Of a stretch of 64,000 nt of DNA, positions 1-10,731 are shown in pieces. Numbering within the stretch: position 1 is the stretch's first letter; each line of letters starts with the position of its first letter. This stretch comes from Glebionis coronaria (lineage: Eukaryota; Streptophyta; Magnoliopsida; Asterales; Asteraceae). The stretch spans positions 390,313,039 through 390,377,038 of the forward strand of contig CM046879.1 of assembly GCA_025667525.1 (NCBI GenBank). The letters run 5' to 3'. The translations under genes were made by a program, and so were the position numbers. The notes under the pieces are model-generated. The model was given only the letters and a program-made list of their open reading frames with translations. It was not told the origin of the DNA and ran no database searches.

Positions 1-448
1 TTGTTTTGAAATTGAGATGTGAGAGCCTCTTATGCCAAAGACAATTGGTAATATTAGAGGCTTTATCAAAGAAGCATGTCTCCTAAGCTGAGTTCATGTT
101 CATGACATAAACATCTTTGACTCTTGGAGAAATCATCACAATTTCATGATTGGAGTTGAAGATTGTACCTTTTTTGTCATCAAACAGCACAAGATACTTT
201 GCATCACAAAGTTGACTTATGCTGATGAGGTTGTGCTTCAATCCATTTACATATGCTACCCTTGAGAAAACTATACCATTGCATTTTACTAAACCAAATC
301 CTTTAGTAGTAGCTGATGAGTTATCACCAAAAACAACTTTAGGACCTTTTTCCTCCTTATAATTGTGCAGATAACTTTTGGTGCCAGTCATATGCCTTGA
401 GCAGCCACTATCTAGGTACCAAATAGGCTTCCTGAGATCACAATGCAC
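1..448 (-). pseudogene. COP1 protease and pre-integrase domain
   Basis: This is the copia aspartic protease followed by the start of the GAG-pre-integrase domain. The catalytic motif reads WYLDSGCSRHMTG near 385-425, with the Asp-Ser-Gly triad intact. The VFGDNSSATTKGFG flap-like stretch and the NLISISQLCDA motif follow, as usual in the family. The frame is open from 448 to 83. It then meets an in-frame TAG at 80-82 and continues to the edge with the conserved WHKRLSHLNFK motif, so the integrase zinc-binding region begins here. The frame upstream (protease N terminus and gag end) is in another phase. As polyprotein the protease would cut gag from pol in the cytoplasmic particle. Confidence 0.85.
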
Positions 449-463
449 AAGTTAAGGAAATGG

Positions 464-1750
464 TCAGTTTTGTTTTGAAACCCACGTTTGTTGGGTGGGG
501 GTTTTAGATCTAGAAGGTGTTCTAGATCTGAAGGGTCCTCTTGTAGAGGGTATGTGTGATTGCTCAGAAGAAGAATAGGTTTGAACAGCTTTAGCTTTCT
601 TAGCCTGGAGGGCTTCACCTCTTCTAAACCACTCTATATGGTTGTGATCAGATGTAGTGTGGACATCACTTCCACAAGTCTCACAACATTTGGTAATAGA
701 GTTTGGGTTTCTTGGTTTAATACCTCTTCTGAGTGAGATGATTCGATTATGTCCATGAGTGTCATGGTCATAACTTCCACAAATATTACAAACAGGGTAA
801 TAGTGGCAGTCATCTGGGTGATGATTGCCCATACCATAATGAATGCATGGTGGGAAAGCCATATTTCTCCTGGAATGAGATGCTTCAGATTTGTGAGTAT
901 CAGCACTTGTTTTGGCCAGCATATACTGAGTGTGTTCACAAGTGCGATGGTCAGTCCTTTCACATTTAGCACAATAAATCACTCTTAAGCAAGTTTGAGT
1001 GAGATGGTTGTTTTGACCACATAACACACAAGCTCTTTTGAATTGTGTCTTGTACATTAAATGAGGAGAATCTAAAGGTTCATCTCTGAATCGTGTTGGT
1101 GTTTGCTGATGTCTGAGTTGTATTTTAAGATCATTGATCTCTTGCATGACAAGATACATTCTCTTATCTTCCTCAGATTTAGCACTTTTCAGTTTATTTG
1201 ATGAAACTGAATAGGTAGTTCCCATATGTGAACCTTCAGTAGGAGCTGAAGAGTTCTTTGAAATGTCAATTTTGACATGTTTGGAAGAACTACCTTTGTG
1301 TGTGGTGTGTGACTTGATGATAGACTGGATAGTTTTGGGTCTAGTAGAGGATTCAGCTCCAGCCAGCTTCTCCAAAGGAGGAAGTGGGGTACTTACTTCA
1401 TTCTCTATATCATCGTCTGAGTCATCCTCAGTAACTGAGGATTCAACTGGTGCTGAAGTGTCAACACATGCTTGTAACTCAGGAAGAAGGATTCGTCCAG
1501 TGTCATGATTGGGTAAATTCTCTTCACCTGACCTTTCAATGTCAGGGATCGAGCTACCATCCTCATTTGAGGCTTTGACAAAGACAATAGATTTGGTGCT
1601 GGTGGATCCTTCAGCACCAATCATTTTCTTCTTTTGAGCAGGTATTTGTTCACTTATGCATTGATTTACCCTATCATAGTTTCTAAGCCAAGATTTAACA
1701 ATGTCATTTGCTTCTTTTAATTCCACTCTAAGAGAGTTATTTTCTTCCAA
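464..1750 (-). pseudogene. COP1 gag, C-terminal Cys/His-rich region
   Basis: This stretch of 428 codons continues the gag after an in-frame TAA at 1751-1753. The first 200 codons are acidic and Ser/Thr-rich, with the motif INQCISEQIP-like near the start (seen as VNQCISEQIPAQKKK). Between roughly 650 and 1045 lie five Cys/His clusters: CVLCGQNNHLTQTC, a CAKC...HRTCEH cluster, a PPCIHYG...C cluster, CNICGSYDHDTHGH, and CETCGSDVHTTSDH. These are zinc-knuckle-like, several with His replacing the last Cys. The tail is Arg/Ser-rich. The last segment before the protease is read in a different frame (about 412-500), so a frameshift separates gag from pro. It is expected to bind genomic RNA in the particle. 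Confidence 0.75.
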
Positions 1751-1753
1751 AAT

Positions 1754-2422
1754 TTATTTGTTCAATTGTTGAAAAGTAAGAATATCAAGTTTAGCTTCTT
1801 TTAGCTCTATTTGCTTACTTTCAAAATCTTCAAGTTGTAAAACAGGTTTGTGAAATTTTTCAAGCAAATTGTTTCTTTGCTCTTCAAAAAATTTTAGATC
1901 AATGCACAAGTAATCAAAGACAAATTTAATGTCATCTTTATCTTCTAATTCAAGAAGAGTTTGTACCTTTTTGATTGTGACATTGACCCATTCTCCATTT
2001 CTGGCACTTTCTCTGGTGACAACATTTGAGCTTGCCCCTTCATCATTAGCAAGTGCCATTAGCACTTTCACATTTACCAACTCATCATCATCTGAAGAAA
2101 CATCTTCTTCATCCCATTCATATGCTTCAGCAATAAGTCCTTTGTTCTTGTCTTGCTTGGGAGTCTTGGATGAGGAGTTTTCAGTACTCATTAAGGCCAA
2201 TCTTTCCTTGATTTCCCTGTATTTGGCCTCAAAGTCTTTTGTAGGCCATGAGTTCAACACTGCTTTGCTGAAATGGAGTAGAAGCAATTTGTTTTGGTTG
2301 AAATGATGATTGACCAGTTGGTCTTGATTGACATGGTGAGGAATATGAAGGGAGAGATGTTTGTGAATAACAATCCCTAGCATAGTGACCAGTCTTCCCA
2401 CATTTGTAGCATTCAGTGTCAA
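1754..2422 (-). pseudogene. COP1 gag, central acidic and coiled-coil region
   Basis: An open stretch of 222 codons in the same frame as the downstream piece. It carries the segment GLIAEAYEWDEEDVSSDDDE, then NGEWVNVTIKKV, and a Glu/Lys-rich helix-forming tail. I remember this block from long gags of Asteraceae copia elements. The first 40 codons are a shadow of the upstream piece in another frame, since a frameshift lies near 2255 where the WPTKDFEAKYREIK segment begins. The role is probably structural, within the capsid precursor. Confidence 0.7.
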
Positions 2423-2780
2423 CTAAAGCTTTTGTGGAGCTAGAGAATTTGCCTCCTTTCTTAAAGAACCTTATAGACTTGTCCAGAAGTGCTCTTTCAT
2501 GAAATTCCTCTTTGAGGTCATTCATATATTCCTCACTAGATCTAGTATCTTCCTCATCATCAGGACTATCTTGGAAGTCTTGAATGACAGCTTCACTGAA
2601 GAAGGCTGTGGACAAGGGTGTAGCAATGGTTAATGCTTTACTCTTACTTGAGCCTTCATAAATCCTATCAACTAGGTTTTCTTCATAATTTAGTTTCCCA
2701 TAAAGAGAGGCTAGATCACAATCTTTAATGTTATTAGCATTTCTCAAGCTTTGGTAGAAACTAAGCCACTTCTTTGGCAA
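2229..2780 (-). pseudogene. COP1 gag, zinc-knuckle segment
   Basis: The 183 codons begin with PKKWLSFYQSLRN, the conserved end of the copia gag helical domain. They run through STAFFSEAVIQDFQDSPDDE and end in one classical CX2CX4HX4C knuckle, CYKCGKTGHYARDC, at about codon 137. This nucleocapsid motif binds RNA. The sequence joins the N-terminal gag piece through a frameshift near 2795-2810, where the third frame continues as FVNALPKKW. A second frameshift near 2255 separates it from the next piece. Confidence 0.8.
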
Positions 2781-3310
2781 TGCATTAACAAAACTGTGTT
2801 GATTTCAAGTTTTGAAAGCTCAACACCATCATTCACAAGTTCATTCATCAGTGCTTTATATCTAGTGAATGTCTGTGTGTGGGTTTTCCCTTCTTTGTGC
2901 TTGAAGGTGTTGTATTGAAGCTTTAAATCCATGATTCTGATTTCTTTTACATCAGAGGGTCCCTCATGGTAAAGAATAAGGTCCTCCCATGTTGATTTTG
3001 CTGTTTTGCAATTTACAACAGAATTCATTTGGTCATCTGGGAGTACAGACATGATGAGACTTTTGAGACGCTGATCAAGGTTAGCAGCTTTTCTCTCATC
3101 AGCAGTCCATTGTACTTCAAGTTTTTTATTGTCCCTAACCATGGGAACAAAAGGACCATTTTCAATGATTCCAAGGAATTTAGGTTCAATTCTAACCATG
3201 TGGACAAGAAACCTCATCTTCCAATTTGTAAAGTTGGCTACCTCTAGTACAGGAGCAGCATTGAGTTGGCCACCCCTATATTTTAGGGTTTTTGGTATAA
3301 CTTGAGCCAT
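2744..3310 (-). pseudogene. COP1 gag, N-terminal capsid domain
   Basis: This begins with an ATG at 3308-3310, about 70 bases after the primer-binding site, so the start is well placed. It encodes a copia gag (UBN2/Retrotran_gag type) domain: the NFTNWKMRF motif, DERKAANLDQRLKSLIMSVLPD, a TAKSTWEDLILYHEG stretch and KIEL-like helices. The last 15 or so codons shown in this frame are frameshifted. It would form the capsid shell of the cytoplasmic particle. Confidence 0.85.
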
Positions 3311-3377
3311 TTTGGATCTTGATTTGAAAACTTTTAAATTAGCAGCTTAATAAAATAAGACTTTAACTAATCAAACT

Positions 3378-3389
3378 GCTCTGATAGCA
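3378..3389 (-). other. COP1 primer-binding site (initiator tRNA-Met)
   Basis: The minus strand reads TGCTATCAGAGC three bases after the LTR end. This matches the plant initiator tRNA-Met primer site TGGTATCAGAGC except at one base. It fixes the LTR end and the minus orientation of COP1. Confidence 0.8.
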
Positions 3390-3391
3390 CT

Positions 3392-4302
3392 TGTTGGTCC
3401 CTAGTAATTCGATATTACTTATTATCTTAAGTAATAACTATTACTTTGACTCAAGTGTGTTGTTTTAACATAAGATAAGAACTATGAAAGATTAAAACAA
3501 CAATACCAATATACTTTTCAACGTATAGACTTTTATTAGAATCAAATAAAGAATCTATAACCCACTTTGTTTGCGGAATAACAAAGTGGTTGAATGACAA
3601 TGGGGTTTGATCTCCTCTACTTAAACGTTTAACCAAAGTTAAACTCTAAGCTCCAATCTAAACATTTATATGTATCTTTGGCTATATGGTTTAGTTGGTA
3701 TCGAGAGAGAAAGGTTTTCCAGAGTTTAAGCTCTTGTATTGGTTGCCTTTCTCTCCCAATGTACACTCCTTTATATAGGCAGTGTAAATTAGTGTTTGCA
3801 TTTTGCATGTACCAATGCATCAGTTTATCCAGTGGGTGGTTGATGCCCATGCTGGATAAACAGTACAAAGTACTTAATAAACTATTCTAGAAAAGATAAA
3901 GGTTATACTTATATCTAAGTATACAAGAAACCTACTTTGAATTTAAAGTTATCTTTTCCCGCCTAATGCAAACCATCAGAATACTAAAGAGTCTTCAGTA
4001 TCCTAGAGGAGATCGACATCATTCATTTTGGTATTGTCAAGCCAAACTGAACTGAAAGCCCTTTTTTAGTCCTTGTTCTTCAGCAACTAGACCGCCTAGT
4101 ATTTGAACCGAAGACTCCTTTGTCTTTTAAGTTCACTGGAAGGGGAGTGCTGAACTTTCTTCAACTTTAAAGTCTTCAGTAGGAACTTTGTTCCTCTGGT
4201 CATCCATCAGCAGACTGGCCTTACTGCTGAGCATGAAACACTTAGAGAAATTTTATTTTCAAATCCTAGAGTTTCTTCTGGGTCAGTAATACTGACCCAA
4301 CA
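3392..4302 (-). repeat. COP1 5' LTR
   Basis: On the minus strand the LTR starts TGTTGGGTCAGTATTACTGACC and ends with CTAGGGACCAACA. That gives TG...CA ends and an inverted terminal TGTTGG/CCAACA. The length is 911 bp. The first 20 bases are themselves a palindrome (GGTCAGTA/TACTGACC). A TATA box, TATATAA, lies at 3771-3777 on the minus strand. Several copies of a CTGAAGACT-like motif are scattered in the U3. The partner LTR is outside the window. Confidence 0.88.
3771..3777 (-). promoter_or_regulatory. TATA box of COP1 LTR
   Basis: The minus strand reads CCTATATAAAGG here, a canonical plant TATA box inside the LTR. It is about 525 bases from the U3 start, so R would begin near 3740. Confidence 0.55.
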
Positions 4303-4493
4303 GGATATCTACAATATAGTAAAAAGATTGTTGTGTGTTTAATTAAGGATAACTAAACACGTTTTATTTGGATATTCTACATCTAGTAAGAAAAATAAAA
4401 ATCGAGTATGTACGATAGTTACACTTTTCAAAAAAGAAAAGCAAAAACGCACTACTCACACAAACACTATATATATAATGGCACTAAAAACAC

Positions 4494-4512
4494 CTCCCCG
4501 GCAGCGGAGCCA
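4494..4512 (-). other. TAT1 primer-binding site (tRNA-Asp type)
   Basis: The minus strand reads TGGCTCCGCTGCCGGGGAG, which differs at only two bases from the tRNA-Asp primer site TGGCGCCGTTGCCGGGGAG used by Tat/Athila elements. It lies four bases from the LTR end (4517). Confidence 0.85.
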
Positions 4513-5210
4513 AAATTGATGTATGTATAATCGTACACGTTTTAGGAAAAACGCGTATGTGGCAAGTATTAAGGAGGTGTATGTGTATTATGTGCCAATA
4601 ACATAAAAACGATGTTTGGATGAGCGTCGTTTTTGGATAAGAGAGATTTTAAATTAAAGACGGATTACGCTAAAAATTACTCTACGACGGAAAAAACGCG
4701 AAATCGTAAAATTCGATGAAAAACCAAAGTGCACTAAAAATGACAAAAACTTTAACTTAAGTTAAGAAAAATACAATTAAAGCAAAAATGAAAACCAAAA
4801 TTTCCAAAACCTTTTTAATTATTTTATATTAAATTTTAAAGATTAATAAAAAAACCAAAAATTAAATAAAATTAATAAAAAGTGAAAATGAAAATTTTTT
4901 GTTTTGTAAACCTAAAGTATATTAATTACAACTTAACAACTATTTTTCAAAAATTTAAAGTACTTTTAACTAATTTTAAACTAATTTCTAATATTAAAAA
5001 TGGAAATATTAATAAAAAATTAATGACTAAAGGGAAAAATCTGATTTTTGTTTTAAAAAATCTTAAACTTTATAAAAAGCTTAGGAAAAATGAAAACACT
5101 AAAAAAAAGTTAACAAATAAGCTGTTAACAGCTTATTTGCATTCGAATGGTATTATTAAGCAAACACTAACTACCCCTTAAATATTAAATCATCCAAGCA
5201 TTTACCAGTA

Positions 5211-5287
5211 AAGACCCTAGGGCAACTGGTAAAGGCGTTGGAGTGTTAGAGTAGGGGCGCAGGTTCGAGTCCTTGCCCTTACTTTTT
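5211..5287 (+). ncRNA. tRNA-like RNA polymerase III unit inside TAT1 LTR
   Basis: An A-box-like TAGGGCAACTGG (5218-5229) and a perfect B box GGTTCGAGTCC (5262-5272) lie 32 bases apart, followed by a T5 terminator at 5283-5287. The acceptor ends GTAAAGA and CCCTTAC pair at five of seven positions, so it is degenerate as a tRNA and I do not assign an anticodon. It lies antisense to the LTR. It may be a tRNA relic, a SINE head or a promoter module. Confidence 0.55.
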
Positions 5288-5511
5288 ATTCAAAATATTT
5301 TAATTTTTTTTATTTTCCTTTTTACCACTAACTGAACAGTAACAACTCTAACTCAAAACATGAATCTAGTCCTTAGTTCCCACGAATTGATAACAGAATT
5401 GGGCTAGAATCTCACAGACCTTGTCTTGTTATTGCTTCTTTATTATGCTTGTTTTGGGGGGATTTTGGAGCCCGACTGAGGGTTGTTGATTGCTTGGGCA
5501 ACAAACGGCAC

Positions 5512-5535
5512 CCCCACAACCTTTTGGTTGTGGGG
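5512..5535. repeat. Perfect 10-bp inverted repeat in TAT1 LTR
   Basis: CCCCACAACC and GGTTGTGGGG flank a TTTT loop. It is G/C-rich in an A/T-rich LTR. Its function is unknown. Confidence 0.6.
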
Positions 5536-7444
5536 AGTCAAACACAAAATACTCAATCAAACAACAATCACAGCAATACACAAGCCTCAAATAATTAACA
5601 AAAAGAATAGTGAACTAATAAGGTCTGTGGGCACAAAGATGCTTAATCAGTGGACTATAACGCTTGGTTCTAACCACCAAAAACCATCAAGTCCTGTCAA
5701 CCAACTTCAGGGTACCTAAACTTATCCTAGAACTAGATGTGTATAAAGAACAAGTTAAATGATCTAAAAAAACTAAAAGCTTGCTGAAATATGTAGGCAG
5801 TCATTCGGCATATCCGCTGATGTACCTTGGTATAGACAGCGAGTATGCATGAGTTCTATAGGCTGATAACCACTAACTACCAACTATCAAAATGCAAAAC
5901 TAAATTGTCCTAATTGCTATCAAATCTTTAACATTCAAGTCTAAAATTATGCAAAACAATATCAAAAATCACTGTATGAACAATACATAATCAGTGAATG
6001 ATGATTGCTGATATGGACACCCGAAAAACGATTTTTGGCCTTATATCTAACCACCTAAAAAGCCACTATCCTAAAAATATATCTAAAGTAGATTACCATC
6101 AATGTATAAACAACTTGTAGACTAAATTTTAAACCTGTAAACCTGATTAATCTTGACGTATGGTTACTGATGCTTAATGCCCAGATTAAGGCCAAAACTT
6201 GGCAACTTAAATGCTCAAACTTGTGTAAAGATGAATCCTACTTCTAAGTTCTATCTGCTATCGTCATTTATGTGATAATAAGCGAAAATAAATCAACTAC
6301 AACAACAAATAACACCTAAGCAATATCTAACCTACCTACTGATAACAAAAAAAATAAAAAAAGCGACTATAAACTCTTGATTTTCACACTAATTCTTCGA
6401 ACAAAAAGGCTTATAGATACTTATACTAACAACCTAATGAGTTCCTGCAAACTCCCAAGCTTCAAGAGGACAAAGAGCCTAGGTTAATATCCTAATCCAA
6501 CTACCACTTAAGAACTAACATTAATGATTTCCAACGAATATTGCTCAAACCTATCCTAAATCAAGCTTGTTTAGGCTGTTATTAACGTAGTGTAATGTCA
6601 CCTCCAATTTGCTAAGCATAAATCCAAACACCCCCTATATAGACTATATGAAAATTTATCAAACTAAAGTCTTAAAGGTCAACTCCAAATCTATTGTTAA
6701 CTAACCAAAACACTATATTAAACTAAAGTAACCTGTATGGAAACGTAAAACACCAAAGAACTTAGTTCAAAGCAACACTCATACAAAAACTCACAAACTT
6801 AGAAAAATCAAAGAAAAAGGGTTCAAGCATGTTGAACCTTGTGGATGCCGTCTTTTCCTTGGCTTTTCTTCGTTTTAATGAGAGTGTCGAGAGCCCTCGC
6901 TAAGGTTCTACAAAAGAACCGAGGGTAAAATATCTTCGGAAAATGAAAATGATATGACAAGAGGGGGTGCTTTGATTATCCTGCTGAGAATAAGAAAAAG
7001 GAAAAACAATACCATCCCAAAAACCTAAGCAAAAGTTGTGTTGTCAAAACAGCTTTTCCTATAAGCATATGAGTGGTGATTAGCAGAGTACAAATAAAAG
7101 ATGAACACAAGACCTTGAAAACTGATTTTTATGAGCCAAATCAAAGATAACCAACTCAAATTTAACCTTTGCTTCTACTTGGTTTATACAAATGAGTTGT
7201 CAAATCTTTTGTATAAACCTCTTATATTCAAAGGGATCTCAAAAAATATTTGCCAACAAAATTTGAACACAATAAATTTTGATAGTTTCTAATATTACTT
7301 GCATAAAAATAAATAAGTATTATACTAAAACATTAATTGAAATGAAACTCAGAGCTTGCAAAGGTTTTCACAAAATACACTAAATATTCATTAAGTTAAA
7401 AAATTACAAGTCTGGAACAATGAAAAATGAGGTCCTAGGGTGCC

Positions 7445-7451
7445 TTATATA
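7445..7451 (-). promoter_or_regulatory. TATA box of TAT1 LTR
   Basis: The minus strand reads GTATATAAGGCA. It lies about 1.1 kb from the LTR start, a plausible U3 length for this group. Confidence 0.45.
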
Positions 7452-8556
7452 CTGGTTACAAAAGCATTCAAGAATCGAAACAATGTGAAACCCTAATGTC
7501 ATGAAATCCCTATAGTACTCCTGGTTTGAATCTTCAAGTTTGGTCAAAGAACATAAACATGTGAAGACCTCTTGGCAGCTTGTGTTGATGCTAGCTGTAT
7601 ATTTGATCCAAACCATTAATCTTGATATGGAGAACAAGTAAACACTGCCAATCGTTGATTTTACTGTACACGAATTGTCTTGGAGCATTTTTTGGTGCAG
7701 GGGGACCATAGGGTAGGGGTCCACAGGTCATGTGACCTTGTTTGGGGAGTGGGGAAGGGTTGAGGGTGACTTGAATCATTAATCTGTACTTAGGGGTGAG
7801 TTAATTTTATGGTTTAAGAAATTAGGTTTTTAGGGTTTATAAGGTTGAAAAGGGGACGAATGATTTGTTTGTGAGGGTAATGGAGGTGTTAAGCTGTTTG
7901 TTTAACAAACAAATGTTAGTTTAAAACTAATAATAATTTATTAAACAAGTTTAAGAAGGGTCGTAGGTTTTTGGGTTATGATATGGGTGGGTAAATGGGT
8001 TTGAGTGGTGAGGTGGCAGTTTGGTGATGTGTCAATCTGTGGTTGGGTGATGGGGTTTCTATGTTTGGCCAAAATAACCCCTCAATTTCAATTTTTGTGT
8101 CACATCAAGTTTATAACAGATTCATTCACTATGCTCAACTTGTCAAAAATGGCATATCACTTGCACAAAGTTTTACCAAGGACCATTCATGCAATAATAT
8201 CAATCTTCAAGGGCTATTCTTTTAAACTCTTGACATTTTAGGGACCCACATGTAATTTTGAAGTTTTACAAGGGTATAAAATGACACGTATTCAAAAGAT
8301 GAGGGACCAATCTTGGCAATCTTTAAAACTTCAAGGACTTCAATGGAAAATCAACATTCGGGTCCGGTTCTTTGTGCGACTTCATTTCCCGTGTTCGTTT
8401 TTGCTTGATTCCTTTGATATTTTGTTGATTTCATGATATCCGTACCTAAAATACACAATGAACAAACACAAGCATATTTTTTGGTATTTTATGACATTTT
8501 TGAGTGTTTTAAGCCCGATTTGGACGATGAGACTATGTATAAATGTAGTCTCATCA

Positions 8557-8630
8557 GGGAACTTACTCTAGCAGGGGGAACTTTGACCAACCAGCAGGGG
8601 GAACTAAGACTCATACATTTATTCCCAACA
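8557..8630 (-). repeat. COP2 3' LTR, first 74 bp of U3
   Basis: On the minus strand it starts TGTTGGGAATAAATGTATG directly after the polypurine tract. It contains two copies of GTTCCCCCTGCT, the COP2 motif. The LTR is interrupted by TAT1 at 8556. Confidence 0.75.
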
Positions 8631-8641
8631 ATCCCCCCTAA
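8631..8641 (-). other. COP2 polypurine tract
   Basis: The minus strand reads TTAGGGGGGAT immediately before the LTR TGTTGG. This is the usual plus-strand primer and it sets the orientation and end of COP2. Confidence 0.8.
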
Positions 8642-9166
8642 ACTTGTGCTTTCACCAAATTGACAAGTTTCTGAATAAATGATGGTTGATGAGGATGCTT
8701 ACAAACTTCCTGGCCAAATCTGACTGTGGATATATCTGAAAAGATCATAGGCAACATAATTCTTGCTATCTACTATCAAGTCAGTCTGCACCATCTTCTT
8801 TGTTGTCTCTTGGGAGAGAGGGTAGAAACTATTGTTAAGCAAATGAACAGTTACTCCTTCCATTGCCACCTCATAGACTCATGAATTTGTAAACAGCTTC
8901 CAATATAACATTTTGGCTCCATTCTGTGCATCAAAGATATGATCATTCAATCTTGTCTCATAAATCCTATGCATACTCTCCCAAATCAGCTAATTCTTCT
9001 CAATTCCTTCCATAGTAGGAGGATATGCTGCAAACATCCCTTTTAAGTTTATCCATAAATCATCTAGGTCTTCTATATCTAAAGTTTAGAATAGAAGACT
9101 CAAACTCTAGAATGTATGGGCTGTATCATCTGTCCTGGTAAGCTTCCACCAAGACATGCCTCTATA
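8642..9166 (-). other. COP2 3' untranslated region
   Basis: About 525 bp between the accessory ORF and the polypurine tract. Short stretches look like decayed coding sequence, and I cannot assign a product. Confidence 0.5.
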
Positions 9167-10731
9167 CTAAAAAAACTCATACATTACTATGTAGTACTTC
9201 TTTCCTAGCTCACTTGGTGGAATTTCATCAGATTCCTTCAAAACTAAATGTTTATCAATTTCCACATTGGAGAGGTGCTGATCTTTTTTAGTTATTGCTT
9301 CAATCTTCTCCATTCTTTTCATCTTATTGGTAGCTCTTTGTAAGTTAAGAGCAGATCTTTCACCTACCATGGAAGATCCACCTGCTTGAGAAGTTGCACC
9401 TGCTTGTGTAGTTTCCACTGCCTTAGTAGTTTCACCTGCTTCCCCTTCTACTTTTCCTTTCTTAGCCTCCCTGACCTTGTTCATCATTTCATCCTTCTTT
9501 CTGATGTACTCAGCCTCCTCAACTGTGCCCCTACCTAGAAAGTTGTCCATACTAGTTGCCTTTATAACAGGAATGGCAGCTTGTGCAATTTCCTCAAAGG
9601 TCATTTTCTTGAAGTGAGCATCAGTATACCTCTTGTATCTCTTTAGTATGACTTTGTAGTGCTCCAACCTCCCACTTTCAGACCTCAGATACTTTTCCTT
9701 TTGAAGCTGAACTGCTCTCTTTTCCAAAAAAGTCCTTTTGAAAGTTAAAGATCAAAAGAGTCAATTCATACCTTTCCTCCAAAGAAGCATTAACAAGTTC
9801 TTGCTTCCATTGGTCCAAGAATTCTGCAACATTAGGTACCCGATCATCCAGCTCTCTATGCCTAATCTCAATCTGTTTGAGCATTTCTCTTGGCTGCATT
9901 AATAGCATCTCCTGTTCTGAGAGATCTAACTTAGAGACATCTAGTTGTGCCTCTTTTCTCCTCCTTTGCATTCTCTCCTCTTGTATGTGTAGCTATTCTT
10001 CATGCATCCTCTGAGCTACAAGTTCATCATGTTCAGACTGAGACCTTAGTTGTTCTGGTGTTTTGTGCTTGTATTTCCTCTTGGGTTGTTCAATCATTTT
10101 CCCTTTCCCTTTGTCTTTTGGATCCACTGCTGGTTTAGCTTTGGGATAAGTCTCTCCAGTTTGTATCCCCTTTTGTTATGGCTGTCTCTTCTTCTTCCTA
10201 GCAAACGTCTGGGAGATATGTTTCCTTGTAGGTGTAATAGCAATAGCGGGGGGATTACTTACAACAAGGGGAATAATGCTAGCAAGGGAATCTTTTGCTG
10301 TAGCAGGGGCTTCTTCTTGATGACCTAATTTCAACAATGTCTGGGCCACATCCTTTGTTGCACTCCCCTTGTCACTTCCCTCTCTTCACTTACTATCTTC
10401 TCTTTACCAAGTTCCTGTTCATTTGGAAAGACATACCATTGAGTAGACTCATCTGTTTGAGGTACTTCATCTGTGGATATAATTAGCTTTGGTCTTATCT
10501 TCCCCTCAAGTGTAGCAAGCCTGGTTTCCAAGTTATTGATAACCAGACCACCTTGTTGTTTGACTTTTTGTACCAGTTGTGCATTCTACTTTTTCAAGCT
10601 CATACACATATTCGTCAATTCCAATAAAGAGAGTGTTGCAGTCTACTCTCAACCCTAGGAGGAGATTTCTCCCCTCTTTGGGTATCACTGAGTGAGGAAG
10701 TGGACTTACTTATGGTGTCACTATCCTGCTC
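9167..10731 (-). pseudogene. COP2 accessory ORF, C-terminal part
   Basis: Three open pieces in shifting frames (10331-10531, 9678-9971 and 9167-9727) form the C-terminal part of the accessory ORF. Visible are a hydrophilic Lys/Glu-rich region, a METRLATLEGKI heptad-like stretch, a predicted coiled coil around LSEQEMLLMQPREMLKQIE, an Ala/Thr/Gly linker with short repeats (TTKAVETTQAGATSQAGG) and a charged tail. The reading frame at 10731 can be followed across the CHR1 insertion into 29889. I see no signal peptide or transmembrane helix, so envelope function is not supported. Similar ORFs downstream of copia pol are common in Asteraceae annotations under unrelated names. Function is unknown. 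Confidence 0.65.
10727..10731. repeat. CHR1 target-site duplication, left copy (TGCTC)
   Basis: The five bases left of the first CHR1 LTR are TGCTC, identical to 29884-29888 right of the last LTR. This shows that the whole three-LTR array occupies a single insertion site. Confidence 0.9.

Larger units (their letters stand above)
1..4302 (-). mobile_element. COP1: Ty1/copia retrotransposon, 5' part (LTR, gag, protease)
   Basis: On the minus strand the order is LTR (3392-4302), primer-binding site, a long gag, then an aspartic protease leading into the pre-integrase domain at the window edge, which is the copia order. Integrase, RT, RNase H and the 3' LTR would lie left of base 1. The 5-bp target duplication cannot be tested because only the side at 4303 (GGATA) is visible. 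The host sequence on that side is the leader of TAT1, so COP1 inserted after TAT1. The frame is broken in at least five places, so this copy is not functional. Confidence 0.9.
4303..8556 (-). mobile_element. TAT1: Tat/Athila-type Ty3/gypsy element, 5' LTR and leader
   Basis: A tRNA-Asp-type primer site next to a 4-kb LTR is typical of the Tat/Athila branch. Only the 5' LTR, the primer site and about 190 bases of leader are visible before COP1 interrupts it, and the gag would be left of the window. The right end abuts the 3' LTR of COP2, so TAT1 inserted into COP2. The target site would be GGGAA at 8557-8561, but the other side is not visible. No coding sequence is present here. Confidence 0.75.
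4517..8556 (-). repeat. TAT1 5' LTR (about 4 kb)
   Basis: Read on the minus strand the LTR starts TGATGAGACT and ends ACATACATCA, giving TGATG/CATCA inverted ends and a length of 4,040 bp. The first bases form a hairpin (GATGAGACT/AGTCTCATC at 8526-8555). A TATA box is at 7445-7451. The U5 side is very A/T-rich, contains a tRNA-like unit on the opposite strand and has a 10-bp perfect hairpin at 5512-5535. I see no credible protein in it, and the open frames there look fortuitous. The partner LTR is not visible, so the ends rest on the primer site, the hairpin end and comparison with TAT2. Confidence 0.75.

Noticed and set aside
4882..5181. 99-codon open frame in A/T-rich DNA
   Set aside because: Lys/Asn/Leu-rich composition follows from A/T-richness inside the TAT1 LTR. 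No motif is seen and it is not matched in TAT2.
5211..5282. Functional tRNA gene
   Set aside because: The acceptor stem has mismatches, the T stem pairs poorly and no anticodon arm can be placed with confidence. It is kept only as a tRNA-like unit.
9167..10731. Host gene with a coiled coil
   Set aside because: It continues in frame across the CHR1 target duplication into the COP2 accessory ORF and ends next to the COP2 polypurine tract.
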